From contig JASHOC010000288.1 in NCBI GenBank assembly GCA_030041305.1, positions 1 through 36,901 of the forward strand: 36,901 bases of DNA, in the 5' to 3' direction. Below, piece by piece: positions 36,679 through 36,901 of this stretch. The translations under genes and the position numbers were made by a program. The DNA comes from Acidobacteriaceae bacterium. GTDB taxonomy: Bacteria; Acidobacteriota; Terriglobia; Terriglobales; Acidobacteriaceae. Position 1 is the first letter of the stretch. The number at the start of each line of letters is the position of its first letter. Below the pieces are notes generated by a model, which was not told the origin of the DNA, searched no databases, and saw only the letters and a list, made by a program, of their open reading frames with translations.

Positions 36679-36706
36679 AATTTAGCCAACCGACCCCCTC
36701 CCCCTC

Positions 36707-36901
36707 CAGGGCAAACGCATCTTAAACGCTATATGCAGCGGGAGATAGTGGGGATGAGATGGGGACATGGAGAGTCCCCTGAGCTATTTCGCCGAGTTGA
36801 AGGACCCGCGGGTGGAGCGGACGCGGGAGCACCTTCTGGAAGAGATACTGCTCATCGCCATCGCCGCGATTCTAAGCGGAGCCAACGGCTGGAATGAAAT
36901 C
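36707..36901 (+). mobile_element. ISAs1-family insertion sequence, 5' end (cut by window edge)
   Basis: The left end probably starts at CAGGGCAAACGCATCTTAAA (36707-36726), which resembles ISAs1-family terminal repeats as I remember them. The transposase begins 60 bases later. The right end is beyond the window. Confidence 0.6.
36767..36901 (+). CDS. ISAs1-family DDE transposase, N-terminal part
   Basis: The 45 visible residues, from ATG 36767, run MESPLSYFAELKDPRVERT, then EHLLEEILLIAIAAILSGAN and a GWNEI end. This is the conserved N-terminal helper domain of ISAs1-family (H-repeat-like) transposases: F..L.DPRV.RT..H.L.dIL.IA..A...GA..W.EI. The catalytic DDE region lies outside the window. 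GGGGATGAGATGGGGAC precedes the ATG; the GGGG four bases upstream may be the ribosome-binding site. Whether the gene is intact cannot be judged. Confidence 0.82.
   Translation, partial: MESPLSYFAELKDPRVERTREHLLEEILLIAIAAILSGANGWNEI

Noticed and set aside
36482..36901. One single composite element made of the palindromic element and the IS
   Set aside because: The ends differ (GGCCTG versus CAGGGC) and the 8-base direct repeat closes the palindromic element before the IS begins.

Overview
The window looks like chromosome from a member of the Acidobacteriota (class Terriglobia is my best guess). It has high GC, an alternative complex III operon joined to a caa3-type oxidase, choice-of-anchor-D surface proteins, a tonB-exbB-exbD-exbD-TPR cluster, and heptanucleotide and palindromic repeat families. 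The phylum call is inferred from gene content and style; there is no rRNA here to prove it.

Layout. 1-700 is the C-terminal end of an outer-membrane beta-barrel protein. 701-1365 is repeat-rich and gene-free. 1366-2553 is a Crp/Fnr regulator with a degenerate receiver domain. 2637-4097 (minus) is a lipase-maturation-factor-like membrane protein. 4790-18747 is one long respiratory operon: actA, actB, actC, actD, actE, actF, an uncharacterised membrane-anchored protein, a SCO copper chaperone, then coxB (with fused cytochrome c), coxA, coxC and coxD, closed by a strong terminator. 19025-23941 encodes a 1638-residue surface protein (Asp-box propeller plus five ASH-type repeats). 24061-25862 is gatC-gatA, 25985-26704 an unknown secreted protein, and 27198-30330 yajC-secD-secF. 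30623-34332 is tonB, exbB, two exbD and a TPR lipoprotein. 34419-36434 (minus) is a YjhG/YagF-type D-xylonate dehydratase. The right edge holds a MITE-like palindromic element and the 5' end of an ISAs1-family insertion sequence.

How the genes work together. The Act complex oxidises menaquinol and passes electrons through haem c groups to the CuA/haem c subunit of the oxidase, with SCO supplying copper. Encoding both machines in one unit fits a physical or functional supercomplex. SecDF-YajC assists protein export, and TonB-ExbBD energises outer-membrane receptors.

The most unusual material is repeat biology. A small family of hairpins (C-rich arm, variable stem, then GGGG[A/G]CCCCGG) occurs five times. 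Two tandem copies sit inside the actB reading frame, where they add 28 residues without breaking it. A heptanucleotide repeat lies in the first codons of actE, where copy-number change would shift the frame. A second heptamer array and a mosaic relative of the right-edge element fill the 701-1020 gap.
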